DNA from: G025836975 sp040391135
Lineage (GTDB): Bacteria > Pseudomonadota > Gammaproteobacteria > Burkholderiales > Burkholderiaceae_B
Reading direction: 5' to 3'
Assembly (NCBI GenBank): GCA_040391135.1
Contig: JBEBYL010000001.1
Span: forward strand, 331,068-395,067
DNA length: 64,000 nt
Numbering within the stretch: the first letter of the stretch is position 1; each line of letters starts with the position of its first letter. The translations under genes and the position numbers were made by a program. The notes beneath the pieces are model-generated. The model did not search any database, had not been told where the DNA came from, and saw nothing but the letters and a program-made list of their open reading frames with translations. Below are positions 7,770 through 16,258 of the stretch, piece by piece.

Positions 7770-9548
7770 TCAGGCGATGTACGGTTTGCCAAATAAAGGC
7801 TCGGGACGCGCCAGTGGCGGCAGCTGCCATGTACCTGTCGATGGGGGGCGAACATTGGCATCGACGTGTACGTCGATGACGCAGGGGCGGCGGTTCTTCA
7901 ACGCTGTTTCAATAGCGCCGCGCAGCTCGTGGGGGCGAGTGACCGTCATGCCGTCGGCGCCGCAGGCCCGCGCCCAGGCGGCAAAGTCGGGGTTGTAGGA
8001 TTCTCCTGTCTTCCCGTTATAGAAGGCCGTGCCTATCTCGCGGCCGTCGAACAGTCCGTATTGGAGATCGCGGATCGCGCCCCAGGCGAAGTTGTTCCAG
8101 ACGATCCAGACCACGGGCAAGTTGTATTCCACAGCTGTGCAAAGCACGTAAGGCGTCATGGTGAAGCCGCCGTCTCCAACCACCGCAACGCAGGGGCGAT
8201 CAGGGGCGGCGAGTTGTGCGCCCAATATGCCGCATACGCCAAAGCCCATGGACGAATAACCCCAGCTGTTCAGCATGCTCTGGGCGCGCTTGGCTTTCCA
8301 GAACTGCATGAACCAGTTGTGATGCACGCCCGAATCAAGGGCAAGAATTACGTCGTCCGGCAGCATGTCTTGCACCGCGCCAACAACGAATTCTGGACGA
8401 AGGGGACTGGTGGAGTCTTCGAAATGGGGTAGGACGAACGAATTCCATTCCCGGTGCCAGCCATTGACTTCGTCGCGCCATTCGCCATATCTGGATGCTT
8501 CGATCTCCTTGTGCGATGGAAGCTCGCCGAGCATCTGTTGCATGAAAACCTTGGCATCGGCGATGATGCCGATGGTGGGTGGATAATTGCGGCCCAGCTC
8601 GGCGGGATCGATATCCACATGGACCAGCTTGGTCTTGGGGAAATTCCACGAATAACCCGCATGCCAGGTCGACGACGAGCGGTCATCGAAACGGGTGCCG
8701 ACCGTAATCACCAAGTCGGAGTACCGGCCAGCCTGGTTGGCCGGGTAGGCGCCGTTGCGGCCAATGAAGCCCAGGGCCAGGGGATCGTCCATGGGAACAC
8801 AACCCATGCCGTTGGGCGAGGTTATGACGGGAATGCCCAGGCGTTGCGAAAACTCGGTTAGCTCGGGGCCTGCCTCGGCCAGGGTGGCCCCATGGCCTAT
8901 GAACAGTACAGGCCGGCGGGATGCGGCCAACAGCTTCAGTACCGCATCAATGTCTGCCGCGGCCGCACCGGGCTTTGGCCTCTTGTCCAGATGGGAAGGC
9001 GGCGGCATTTGCACGTCCGCTTCTTCCTGGAAAACGTTGTAGGGAATATCCAGGTTCACAGGGCCGGGGCGGCCGGTAACCATTGTATCCATGGCCTGCC
9101 GCAAGGCCAGTGGCAGCATATCGACTCGTGACGGCTGGAAGGAGCGCTTGACGACGGGCCGCATCACGGCGGCGAAATCGGCTTGGTTGTGCGCATACAG
9201 CTCCTGGAACGGCGCGCGGTTGTGTTGCGACGTCGGCACATTGGCGGTGATCGCCAGGAAGGTCGACGAATCGGATAGGGCTGTGGCCAGGGACATGACC
9301 ATGTTCGCCGAGCCGGGTCCCGTGGATGTCAGTGTGGCTACAGGGCGGTGCTTGACGCGGTAGTAGGCGTCCGCCATATGGCCGGCGCATTGCTCGTGGC
9401 GAGGCGATATCAGTTTGATCTTATCGCGTACGCCGTGCAGCGCGTCGAGTATGCCTACGTTGCCGTGGCCGCAAATGCCGAAAACATAGGGCACTTTCTC
9501 TTGTACTAGATACTCGGCAATGATTTCGCCGCCTTTCATCTTGGACAT
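7770..9548 (-). CDS. Thiamine diphosphate-dependent enzyme, acetolactate synthase-like fold
   Basis: This 592-aa protein has the three-domain ThDP layout: Pyr domain with the activating Glu52 (SPRHEQCAGHMADAY), a central Rossmann-like domain, and a PP domain with the GDG...NN cofactor motif at residues 458-486. A GHGNV motif places a histidine at residue 28, where (from memory) the cyclohexane-1,2-dione hydrolase/IolD branch also carries His. AAGGAG precedes the start. The aldehyde dehydrogenase gene is immediately upstream, so a C-C cleavage giving an aldehyde or oxo-acid is plausible. Classical acetolactate synthase is unlikely because no small regulatory subunit is present. The substrate is inferred, not shown. 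Confidence 0.85.
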   Translation of the reverse strand: MSKMKGGEIIAEYLVQEKVPYVFGICGHGNVGILDALHGVRDKIKLISPRHEQCAGHMADAYYRVKHRPVATLTSTGPGSANMVMSLATALSDSSTFLAITANVPTSQHNRAPFQELYAHNQADFAAVMRPVVKRSFQPSRVDMLPLALRQAMDTMVTGRPGPVNLDIPYNVFQEEADVQMPPPSHLDKRPKPGAAAADIDAVLKLLAASRRPVLFIGHGATLAEAGPELTEFSQRLGIPVITSPNGMGCVPMDDPLALGFIGRNGAYPANQAGRYSDLVITVGTRFDDRSSSTWHAGYSWNFPKTKLVHVDIDPAELGRNYPPTIGIIADAKVFMQQMLGELPSHKEIEASRYGEWRDEVNGWHREWNSFVLPHFEDSTSPLRPEFVVGAVQDMLPDDVILALDSGVHHNWFMQFWKAKRAQSMLNSWGYSSMGFGVCGILGAQLAAPDRPCVAVVGDGGFTMTPYVLCTAVEYNLPVVWIVWNNFAWGAIRDLQYGLFDGREIGTAFYNGKTGESYNPDFAAWARACGADGMTVTRPHELRGAIETALKNRRPCVIDVHVDANVRPPSTGTWQLPPLARPEPLFGKPYIA

Positions 9549-9577
9549 GCTTTCTACTCCTTCAAATCCTGAACGGC

Positions 9578-11011
9578 CTAAGCCAGTAAAGTCACCATGC
9601 GCTCTTCGCTCATTTCGCGTATGGCATAGCGCGGACCCTCGCGGCCGAAGCCGCTGTCCTTCGACCCGCCATAGGGCATGACATCGACGCGCGAGCTCGA
9701 GGTTTCATTAATGTGGACCCCGCCCACCTCCAGTTTGCGGACGGCCTGCAACGCATCGTCCAGGCGGTTGGTAAACAAACCCGTGGCCAGGCCAAATGGG
9801 GTGGCATTCACCCGGTCGATAGCTTCTTGCAGTGTATCGAAAGGAATGATGGACATCACTGGTCCGAAAATCTCTTTGCAACTGGCCGGCGTGGCCGGAT
9901 CCACATCGGCCAGAAGAGTGGGGGGCACCACGGTGCCTTCCCGCCGATTTCCCGTCAAGCGCCTGGCACCTTCCGCAACTGCGGCGTTGATCCATTTTTC
10001 AATCCGCTCCGCCGCAGCCAGGCTGATGACGGGACCGACTATGGTTTTTGGGTCTGCTGGATCGCCGTACTCCAGGGCGGAAACCATCCCGGACAATCGC
10101 TCTTCGACTTTTTTGACGATAGATCGGTGTACCAGCAAATTTTGTATAGAGGTGCAAACCTGCCCCGCCTTGCGGAAGCCCGCATTGACAATTTTTGGCA
10201 GGGCCGTGTCCAGATTGGCGTCATCGGCCAGGATCGTGAATGCGATGCTGCCTAGCTCCATTTGCGTGCGGCGCAAGCCCGCTCCGTGCTGGATGTGGCG
10301 GCCGACCTCGGTACTGCCGGTAAAAGCATAGAAGCGGATGTCGGGCTCGTCCAGCAGCCATTGGGCGACCTGGGCATCGCCGTGTAGAACGGCGATCAGA
10401 TCACTGGGAAGCCCCGCCTCCAGCAAGGCTTCTGCCATGATGATGGAGGGCGTCGGTGTGTGCGCGGAGGGTTTGAGCACTATGGCGTTCCCCGCCGCCA
10501 GGGCTGGCGCGACTTTGTGGGCGACGGTATTGAGCGGGGCATTGAATGGCGTTATTGCGCATACTACGCCCAATGGAACGCGCAGGGTAAAGCCGATGCG
10601 GCCGGTCTGGTTGGGAGCGCCCTCGACAGGGATCACTTCGCCTGTCAGGTTGCGCGCCTCTTCCGCGGACAAACGGAAGGTCTGGATGCATCTGCTCAGC
10701 TCTCCTTCCGAGTCGGGTCGAGTAAAACCTACTTCCGCGATGAGCGCACTGACTATTTGCTCTTTTCGCTGTTCCAGGATGCCGGCGGCGCGATCAAGAA
10801 TTGCCCCCCGCTCGCAAGCTGTCAATGCGCTGGCCTGGAAAGCCTGTTTTGTGGCGCCGACCGCGGCGCGAACTTGATCATGACTTGGTAAATGCAACGT
10901 GGCGCAAGGCGCTAAGGTGTATTTATTCAATACAGGTTTGATCTCTACACCTTCCTGCCATTGGCCATTGATGAGTAACCGGCAGTCGGGCACTTCTGGA
11001 TTCTTGCTCAT
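9578..11011 (-). CDS. NAD(P)-dependent aldehyde dehydrogenase
   Basis: This 477-aa ALDH-superfamily enzyme has the expected active-site residues: Asn157 in TPFNAPLN, Lys180 in VLKPSAHTP, the Rossmann FTGSTEVG, Glu252 in MELGS, and the nucleophile Cys286 in GQVCTSIQ. It should oxidise an aldehyde or semialdehyde to the acid in the cytoplasm. The Glu motif reads ELGSIAF instead of the usual ELGGNAP, a mild divergence in the cofactor pocket. It lies between the second Bug gene and the ThDP enzyme in the nine-gene operon (29 bp to the ThDP start), consistent with oxidising that enzyme's product. Confidence 0.93.
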   Translation of the reverse strand: MSKNPEVPDCRLLINGQWQEGVEIKPVLNKYTLAPCATLHLPSHDQVRAAVGATKQAFQASALTACERGAILDRAAGILEQRKEQIVSALIAEVGFTRPDSEGELSRCIQTFRLSAEEARNLTGEVIPVEGAPNQTGRIGFTLRVPLGVVCAITPFNAPLNTVAHKVAPALAAGNAIVLKPSAHTPTPSIIMAEALLEAGLPSDLIAVLHGDAQVAQWLLDEPDIRFYAFTGSTEVGRHIQHGAGLRRTQMELGSIAFTILADDANLDTALPKIVNAGFRKAGQVCTSIQNLLVHRSIVKKVEERLSGMVSALEYGDPADPKTIVGPVISLAAAERIEKWINAAVAEGARRLTGNRREGTVVPPTLLADVDPATPASCKEIFGPVMSIIPFDTLQEAIDRVNATPFGLATGLFTNRLDDALQAVRKLEVGGVHINETSSSRVDVMPYGGSKDSGFGREGPRYAIREMSEERMVTLLA

Positions 11012-11036
11012 GTGCTACAAGTCCTACGTTAGTTGC

Positions 11037-12008
11037 TTAGTCCAATTGAATTTGGGCGGCCTTGATGACGTCGCTCCAGCGCCGCGCTTCCATTTTGTTG
11101 CGCGCGATGGCCTCTTCCTGGGGGCTGGTTACCGCATCAACACCCAGCGCCTTCAACCGCTGGATGAATGCCGGGGCTTTCACTACTTCGTTTATGTCGG
11201 AATTCAGCTTTTTCTGAATATCGTCAGGCACTTCTTTAGATACGGAAATCGTGTACCACAGGGTCATGAAGTAGTCAGGCACGCCAGCTTCGGACACTGT
11301 CGGCAGGTCGGGGAACGCGGGAGAACGCTCCTTGCCCGTGATGGCCAATGCCCGGGCGCGTCCCGATCCGATAGCCTGGGTTGCGGTCACACCGGTTTCG
11401 AAATTCAAGTCCACCTGGCCTCCAAGCAGCGCCGTAAGCGCGGGCGCACCGCCCCGAAAAGGGATGGCGGTGATATCTACCTTGGCGATATGCTTGAATA
11501 ACTCGGCGGCCATATGGGTGCCCGAGCCTACACCGGCGGAACCGTAGTTCAACTTGCCGGGATGGGCGCGCGCCTCGTCTAAAAGGTCCTTGACTGTCTT
11601 GAAGGGAGAGTCAGCAGGGACGATAAGGACGTTGGGCGCCTCGGCGAACATGGCGACCGGCACCAGATCGGTGGCGGGATCGTATTTAAGATTCTTGTAC
11701 ATGGAGAAGGCGCCGTTGTGCGAGATGGTTCCCAGCATCAACGTATAGCCGTTGGCCGGCTGGCTTAGCAAGTAATCGGCGCCAATGTGGCCGCCCGCTC
11801 CGCTGCGATTTTCGATTACGACTGGTTGGCCGTAGCGTGTGGTCAAACCATCCGCCACCAGGCGCGACAGCACATCCGCGGATCCGCCGGCCGGATAGGG
11901 AACCACCAGGGTAATGGGGCGATCGGGATAAGCTGCGTGCGCGGAAGCGGTAAAGGCGAGCATTGCAGCTACGGTCGCGCAAGCTAGCGGCTTGATGAAT
12001 TTCAGCAT
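11037..12008 (-). CDS. Bug/TctC-family periplasmic solute receptor
   Basis: This 323-aa receptor has a 25-residue Sec signal peptide ending SAHA before AYPDRPITLVVPYPAGG. The ATG at 12008 has GGAGA upstream and removes an unconserved extension. Ligand-loop motifs include PAGGSADVLSRLVADG, GYTLMLGT and ITAIPFRGGAPALTALLGG. It follows another Bug gene by 20 bp, and the two are only moderately similar, so they may bind different ligands (substrate and product, for example). It is the second gene of the nine-gene catabolic operon. Confidence 0.92.
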   Translation of the reverse strand: MLKFIKPLACATVAAMLAFTASAHAAYPDRPITLVVPYPAGGSADVLSRLVADGLTTRYGQPVVIENRSGAGGHIGADYLLSQPANGYTLMLGTISHNGAFSMYKNLKYDPATDLVPVAMFAEAPNVLIVPADSPFKTVKDLLDEARAHPGKLNYGSAGVGSGTHMAAELFKHIAKVDITAIPFRGGAPALTALLGGQVDLNFETGVTATQAIGSGRARALAITGKERSPAFPDLPTVSEAGVPDYFMTLWYTISVSKEVPDDIQKKLNSDINEVVKAPAFIQRLKALGVDAVTSPQEEAIARNKMEARRWSDVIKAAQIQLD

Positions 12009-12028
12009 TTGGATATTCTCCAGTGCTC

Positions 12029-13021
12029 TTAGTCGAGCTTGATATTCGAGGATTCGATGACTTTGGTCCATTTTTCGGTTTCACTGATGAACATATCGCT
12101 GGCTTGCTGCGGGGTGTTTGCGACCAGCGTTACGCCCAGATCAAGCAGCTTGGCCCTCATCTGCGGGGTTGACATGAGCGAGCGCAAATCAGCGGAAACC
12201 TTTTCGACGATGGGTTTGGGTACATCCTTGTCCATTGCCACTGAGAACCACGATTCAGCGTCGTAGCCGGGAATGCCGGATTCGGCAATGGTGGGAACCT
12301 GGGGAATCAATGGGTGGCGATTCTTGCTTGTGATTGCCAGGATGCGCAGCTTGCCGCTCTTTACGTGCGGATAGCCGGTGGGAAGGTTATCGAACATGAC
12401 GTCAACCCGTCCGGCGATCAAGTCGACCAAGGCCGGCCCGCTGCCCTTGTAGGCGATGTAGCTCAATTTTGACCCGCTAAGCTGCTCGTACAAGGCGGTG
12501 ACCATGTGAACGGAGGAACCCGGACCCGCCGTGGCATAGTTCAGTTCGCCTGGATGCGATTTTTCATAGGCAAGAACATCCTGGAAAGATTTGAAGCGAG
12601 AGTCGGCTGGTACCAGCACGATGTTGGGCGACGCGCCCAGTACGGTAACGGCTTGCAAATCCTTTTCCGGCTCATAGGAAAGCTTGCTGTAGATTTTATA
12701 AGCGGCATGGATGCCGATCGTACCCAGCAGCATTGTGTATCCATCGGGGTCCGCCTTGGATACTTGTTGCGCGCCGATGTGGCCGCTGGCGCCGGCCCGG
12801 TTCTCGATGACTACCGGCTGGCCATACTTTTTACTGAGTTCGTCGGCCGTTATGCGGCCCAGAAGATCCGTAATGCCGCCCGGCGCAAAGGGCACGATCA
12901 TCCTCATGGGTTTGCTTGGAAAGTTGCTCAGATCGGATGCGCCGGCGGCATATGCGCCTTCCAGGGTCAGCATGGCAAGCATGGCGCTGATCCAAATCCG
13001 GACGTTAAATACACGTTTCAT
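12029..13021 (-). CDS. Bug/TctC-family periplasmic solute receptor, first gene of catabolic operon
   Basis: This 330-aa receptor has a Sec signal peptide (MKRVFNVR then a hydrophobic core, cleavage near GAYA). The ATG at 13021 is preceded by GGAG. The mature protein shows APGGITDLLGRITADEL, GYTMLLGT and LSYIAYKGSGPALVDLIAG. It is promoter-proximal in the operon and divergent from the LysR gene at 13210 across 188 bp, so that regulator most likely controls it. Encoding the receptor first favours high receptor expression relative to the enzymes. Confidence 0.92.
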   Translation of the reverse strand: MKRVFNVRIWISAMLAMLTLEGAYAAGASDLSNFPSKPMRMIVPFAPGGITDLLGRITADELSKKYGQPVVIENRAGASGHIGAQQVSKADPDGYTMLLGTIGIHAAYKIYSKLSYEPEKDLQAVTVLGASPNIVLVPADSRFKSFQDVLAYEKSHPGELNYATAGPGSSVHMVTALYEQLSGSKLSYIAYKGSGPALVDLIAGRVDVMFDNLPTGYPHVKSGKLRILAITSKNRHPLIPQVPTIAESGIPGYDAESWFSVAMDKDVPKPIVEKVSADLRSLMSTPQMRAKLLDLGVTLVANTPQQASDMFISETEKWTKVIESSNIKLD

Positions 13022-13209
13022 CTGATGTCTCCGATGTGGATGTGTTATTGGTATGTTGTTGTTTATGGAATTGCTATTACGCATTCGCACTACAGCGCAG
13101 CTGTGACGTGGAGGCATTGTAGGAAGACGATGCAGAGAGGAAAAATACTGTTTTCCGTGGGGGGGTATAAGCGTAAGATATAGCCCCTTGACCCTGACTG
13201 AGCGTTGCC
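13022..13209. promoter_or_regulatory. Divergent promoter region between Bug operon and LysR gene
   Basis: This 188-bp gap must contain the promoters for the minus-strand nine-gene operon and for the LysR gene. I see ATAC and GTAT half-sites flanking a G-tract close to the LysR start (about 13145-13168), reminiscent of LysR-type half sites, but no clean -35/-10 pair that I trust. Confidence 0.35.
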
Positions 13210-14148
13210 ATGGATCTTCGTCAACTTCACTATTTCACTGTTATCGTCGAAAGCGGCAGCATGGCCAAGGCGTCGCGTCAGTTGTATATTGCGCAGCCTT
13301 CGCTCAGCCAGCAGGTCGCCAAGCTTGAGGACGAAGTCGGCAAACAACTATTGAACCGCTCGTCGAAAGGCGTAACGCCCACGGAAAACGGCTTGGCGCT
13401 TTATCACCAGGCCCGTTTCATCCTGCGGCAGGTAGATCAGGCACTTACCATCGCTCGCCGGGATTCGGCGGAGGTGCATGGCATGACCTCCCTGGGTTTG
13501 CCGGCAACCACGGTGATGGCCATGGGTGTCCCGCTGGTACGGCGGCTACGCGAGCGCTATCCAAATATCCTGTTGAACGTGGTCGAAGGAATGAGCGGTC
13601 ATCTTGCCAAGATGCTGCGGGCCGGCGAACTGGATATGGCAATCTTGTTCAGCCCCGATGCCGCACCGGATCTTCTTGCGATCCCGCTGCTTGAAGAGGA
13701 TTTGTTCGTTTTGTTGCCCAAGTCCAGCCCTTTGGTCGAACCGGACCGCACCAGCCTGACCTTGGCTGAAACGGCACAATTGCCTTTGATCCTGCCTACC
13801 GGAACACATGGTCTGCGGCGGCGCATTTCGGCCGAGTTCGAGCGGCGGAACCTGCTGGCCAAAATCGTTGTTGAGATCGATTCACTTTCGCTTCTCATGC
13901 GATGCGTCTACGAAGGAATGGGCGCCACCATCAAGCCCTTCGCTGCTTTGAACCATGAAATCGACAGCGGCAATCAGTGGCGGGCGCTATCCATATCAGA
14001 TACCCGCATCAGTCGACGAAACTATCTGTATACAGCGCCTGTTGCCATGCTATCGCCAGCGGCGTCCCTGGTGGCGACCGAAGTTCAGAATATGGTCCGT
14101 TCCCTGGCCAGTTCGGGTGCCTGGCCTGCGGTCAGGCTGTTGGATTGA
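13210..14148 (+). CDS. LysR-family transcriptional regulator
   Basis: This 312-aa LTTR has an N-terminal winged helix-turn-helix (MDLRQLHYFTVIVESGSMAK, then AQPSLSQQVAKLEDEVG, residues about 1-65), a linker helix, and the two-subdomain effector-binding region. The N-terminus resembles the Nac/Cbl-like branch. It separates two divergent units that each contain a leaderless binding-protein paralogue (3861-4760 and 14310-15203), so it is the obvious candidate regulator of both. The effector is probably a pathway intermediate. Confidence 0.93.
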   Translation: MDLRQLHYFTVIVESGSMAKASRQLYIAQPSLSQQVAKLEDEVGKQLLNRSSKGVTPTENGLALYHQARFILRQVDQALTIARRDSAEVHGMTSLGLPATTVMAMGVPLVRRLRERYPNILLNVVEGMSGHLAKMLRAGELDMAILFSPDAAPDLLAIPLLEEDLFVLLPKSSPLVEPDRTSLTLAETAQLPLILPTGTHGLRRRISAEFERRNLLAKIVVEIDSLSLLMRCVYEGMGATIKPFAALNHEIDSGNQWRALSISDTRISRRNYLYTAPVAMLSPAASLVATEVQNMVRSLASSGAWPAVRLLD

Positions 14149-14195
14149 CAAGGCGCTCAGTTTTCGTGGGCAAATTTCAGACTATAGGCTGAGCA

Positions 14196-14207
14196 TATAC
14201 ATGTATA
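14196..14207. promoter_or_regulatory. Perfect 12-bp palindrome TATACATGTATA
   Basis: This palindrome lies in the 161-bp gap between the LysR gene and the leaderless binding protein at 14310. A perfect AT-rich palindrome of this size is typical of a dimer binding site or an extended -10 region. It is 103 bp upstream of the next start codon and could control the unit 14310-17044. Which protein binds is unknown. Confidence 0.4.
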
Positions 14208-14309
14208 GGAAAACGGTACTTCTCACATAGATTACGCATGGCTAGAATTCATCGCTATCCGGGGCAAAGACACCACGCAAGCCCCGTCGATAGGAGATGA
14301 CAGAATTCC

Positions 14310-15203
14310 ATGCATATTCGCTTTATCACAAAGAACAATACAAATCCTGCCTATCAAGGCGCGATTACCGGGGCGCTTGCCGTGGCTGGCCAGCACGCGG
14401 CCAGAGTGGATTACGTGGCGCCCGAGATCCCGGACGACGTGACACAGCAGAATGAACTTATAGATGCTTCCATTGCGGAACGGCCGGATGCCATCGTATT
14501 GCTGCCTGCGCACGCCACAGGGGTCAATAGTGCGATAGAGCGTATCAACACGGCGGGTATACCGCTGGTACTGATGGTCAGCGAAGCCTCGGCCGGTTCC
14601 TGGGTCAGTTACATCGGCACCAACAGCGAGGAGATGGCTTGCGAGCTGGGCACAGCCATGCTCGCCACGCTGAGCGACGATGCGCATGTGGTGATCATGG
14701 ATGGACACCCGGGTTCAATTACCACGCCGGAGCGCCACCGCGGTTTTCAGCGAGCACTTCAACGGCACCCGGGAATGAGGCTGCTTGAGAGCGTGTCGGG
14801 CGACTACCAACAGGCTCCGGCGCGGTCAGCCGCATGCGATCTGTTGGAAAAGCACCCTCGCATCGACGGGATTCTCGTCGCCAACGATCTGATGGCCATG
14901 GGAGTGCTGCAAGCGCTTGATGAAAAAGGCCGCAAAGCCTCTGTGTGCAGCATCAACGGCACACCCGACGCGATCGCCGCAGTGCGGCAGGGCCGCCTGT
15001 ACGCCACTGCTTCGTTCAATACACATGCATTTGGCTGCCTTGCAACCGAAGTCGCCATCAGGCACCTGAAAGGCGAAGGCATGCCGCGCCGTCTTCTTCT
15101 GCCTACCGCCATTATCGATATGACAAACGCAGTCCAGTGGGATATCCCATATGAGAAGCGTTCCTGCCCCGCTTGGAGCGAAGTTCAGGCCTATGCGGTA
15201 TAG
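14310..15203 (+). CDS. Leaderless periplasmic-binding-protein-like protein, paralogue of 3861-4760
   Basis: This 297-aa Peripla_BP_4-type protein shares with the 3861-4760 product TKN-x-x-NPAY-x-GA at the N-terminus, PDD-x-x-QQ-x-x-LID, RPDA-x-x-L-x-P, AGIP and the VANDLMALG-like hinge motif. It starts directly with MHIRFITKNN, without any signal peptide or HTH. An in-frame TGA at 14298-14300, twelve bases upstream, proves that no exported or DNA-binding extension exists. AGGAG lies rather far (13 nt) from the ATG. It is followed by a Bug and an SDR in the same direction. A soluble cytoplasmic sensor or carrier role is possible. Confidence 0.8.
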   Translation: MHIRFITKNNTNPAYQGAITGALAVAGQHAARVDYVAPEIPDDVTQQNELIDASIAERPDAIVLLPAHATGVNSAIERINTAGIPLVLMVSEASAGSWVSYIGTNSEEMACELGTAMLATLSDDAHVVIMDGHPGSITTPERHRGFQRALQRHPGMRLLESVSGDYQQAPARSAACDLLEKHPRIDGILVANDLMAMGVLQALDEKGRKASVCSINGTPDAIAAVRQGRLYATASFNTHAFGCLATEVAIRHLKGEGMPRRLLLPTAIIDMTNAVQWDIPYEKRSCPAWSEVQAYAV

Positions 15204-15244
15204 CGGCCGCGGCCTCAGAGAAATAACTACTACAGGAGATAGAA

Positions 15245-16219
15245 ATGATACATAAAGTTCGCCGTGCCACATTAGCCTTCATGGCCAGTATATGCGTTGT
15301 CGGAACCGCTGCCGCGGCTGAAGATGCGTATCCCAGCAAGCCTGTCCGGCTTATCGTCCCCTTTACCGTAGGCGGGGGCTCCGACGCGGCCGCACGTTAT
15401 TTCGGTGAGAAGCTAACGCCTTTGCTGGGGCAAACTGTGGTGGTGGAAAATCGGCCTGGTGGGGCCAGCGGTTCCATTGGCTCGATCTACGTTAAGAATG
15501 CTCCCGCCGATGGCTACACCGTGCTGGTGGGAAGCAGTTCTCCGATCGTGATCAATCCTCTTGCCGTCAAGGACATGCATTACGATCCGATAAAGGACTT
15601 CAAGCCTGTGCACGGCCTGACAAAAAATACGACGGCCATCGTTGTCAGCAGTGAATCCAGCTATAAGACGCTTGCGGATCTGATCAAGGCTTCGAAGCAG
15701 AATCCACATATGAATGCAGGCACTGCTTCAGCAGGATTTCATTTGGCGACCAACTGGTTTGGCGAGGTGGCGGATTTCAAGTTCACACATGTCAACTACA
15801 AGGGCTTAAGCCAGGTATTGACTGATGTGGCGGGCAAGAACCTGGACTGGGCCATAGTGGACCTGGCGGGAGCCACGCCCATGATACAAGGCGGACGCCT
15901 TCGGGCACTGGCAGTGACGGACAAGCGCCGCCATCCACGATTCCCCGATGTGCCGACGGTTGTGGAAAGCGGCTACCCGTCCTACGTATACAACACCTGG
16001 ACGTCCTTTCACGTTCGCGCCGAAACGCCGGATAGCGTTGTGAAGACCTTGGCTGCAGCGATAGGCAAGGTGATACACAGCGATGATGCCAAGGCATACG
16101 CGGAACGTGTTGGAACAGAGCTTCTGCCCTTGGATCCCAAAGGCTTTGCCGCATATCAACAAGAAGAATTCGAGCGGTTTTCAAAGGTTGCCAAATCAAC
16201 AGGCTTTGAGCCGAAGTAA
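15245..16219 (+). CDS. Bug/TctC-family periplasmic solute receptor
   Basis: This 324-aa receptor has a Sec signal peptide (MIHKVRRATLAF..., cleavage near GTAAAA) and AGGAG eight bases before the ATG. Mature motifs include VPFTVGGGSDAAARYFGEKL, GYTVLVGSSSP and THVNYKGLSQVLTDVAG. The usual FRGG ligand-loop reads YKGLSQ, suggesting altered specificity compared with its neighbours. It lies 41 bp after the leaderless binding protein and 39 bp before an SDR gene, in one transcription unit. Confidence 0.92.
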   Translation: MIHKVRRATLAFMASICVVGTAAAAEDAYPSKPVRLIVPFTVGGGSDAAARYFGEKLTPLLGQTVVVENRPGGASGSIGSIYVKNAPADGYTVLVGSSSPIVINPLAVKDMHYDPIKDFKPVHGLTKNTTAIVVSSESSYKTLADLIKASKQNPHMNAGTASAGFHLATNWFGEVADFKFTHVNYKGLSQVLTDVAGKNLDWAIVDLAGATPMIQGGRLRALAVTDKRRHPRFPDVPTVVESGYPSYVYNTWTSFHVRAETPDSVVKTLAAAIGKVIHSDDAKAYAERVGTELLPLDPKGFAAYQQEEFERFSKVAKSTGFEPK

Positions 16220-16258
16220 TCGACTCAGCCAATTTTTAAATGACCCAGAGGAAGAGTT

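Noticed and set aside
7770..9548. Assignment as biosynthetic acetolactate synthase (IlvB)
   Set aside because: No regulatory subunit or other branched-chain biosynthetic gene is nearby, and the catabolic neighbours with Bug receptors point elsewhere.
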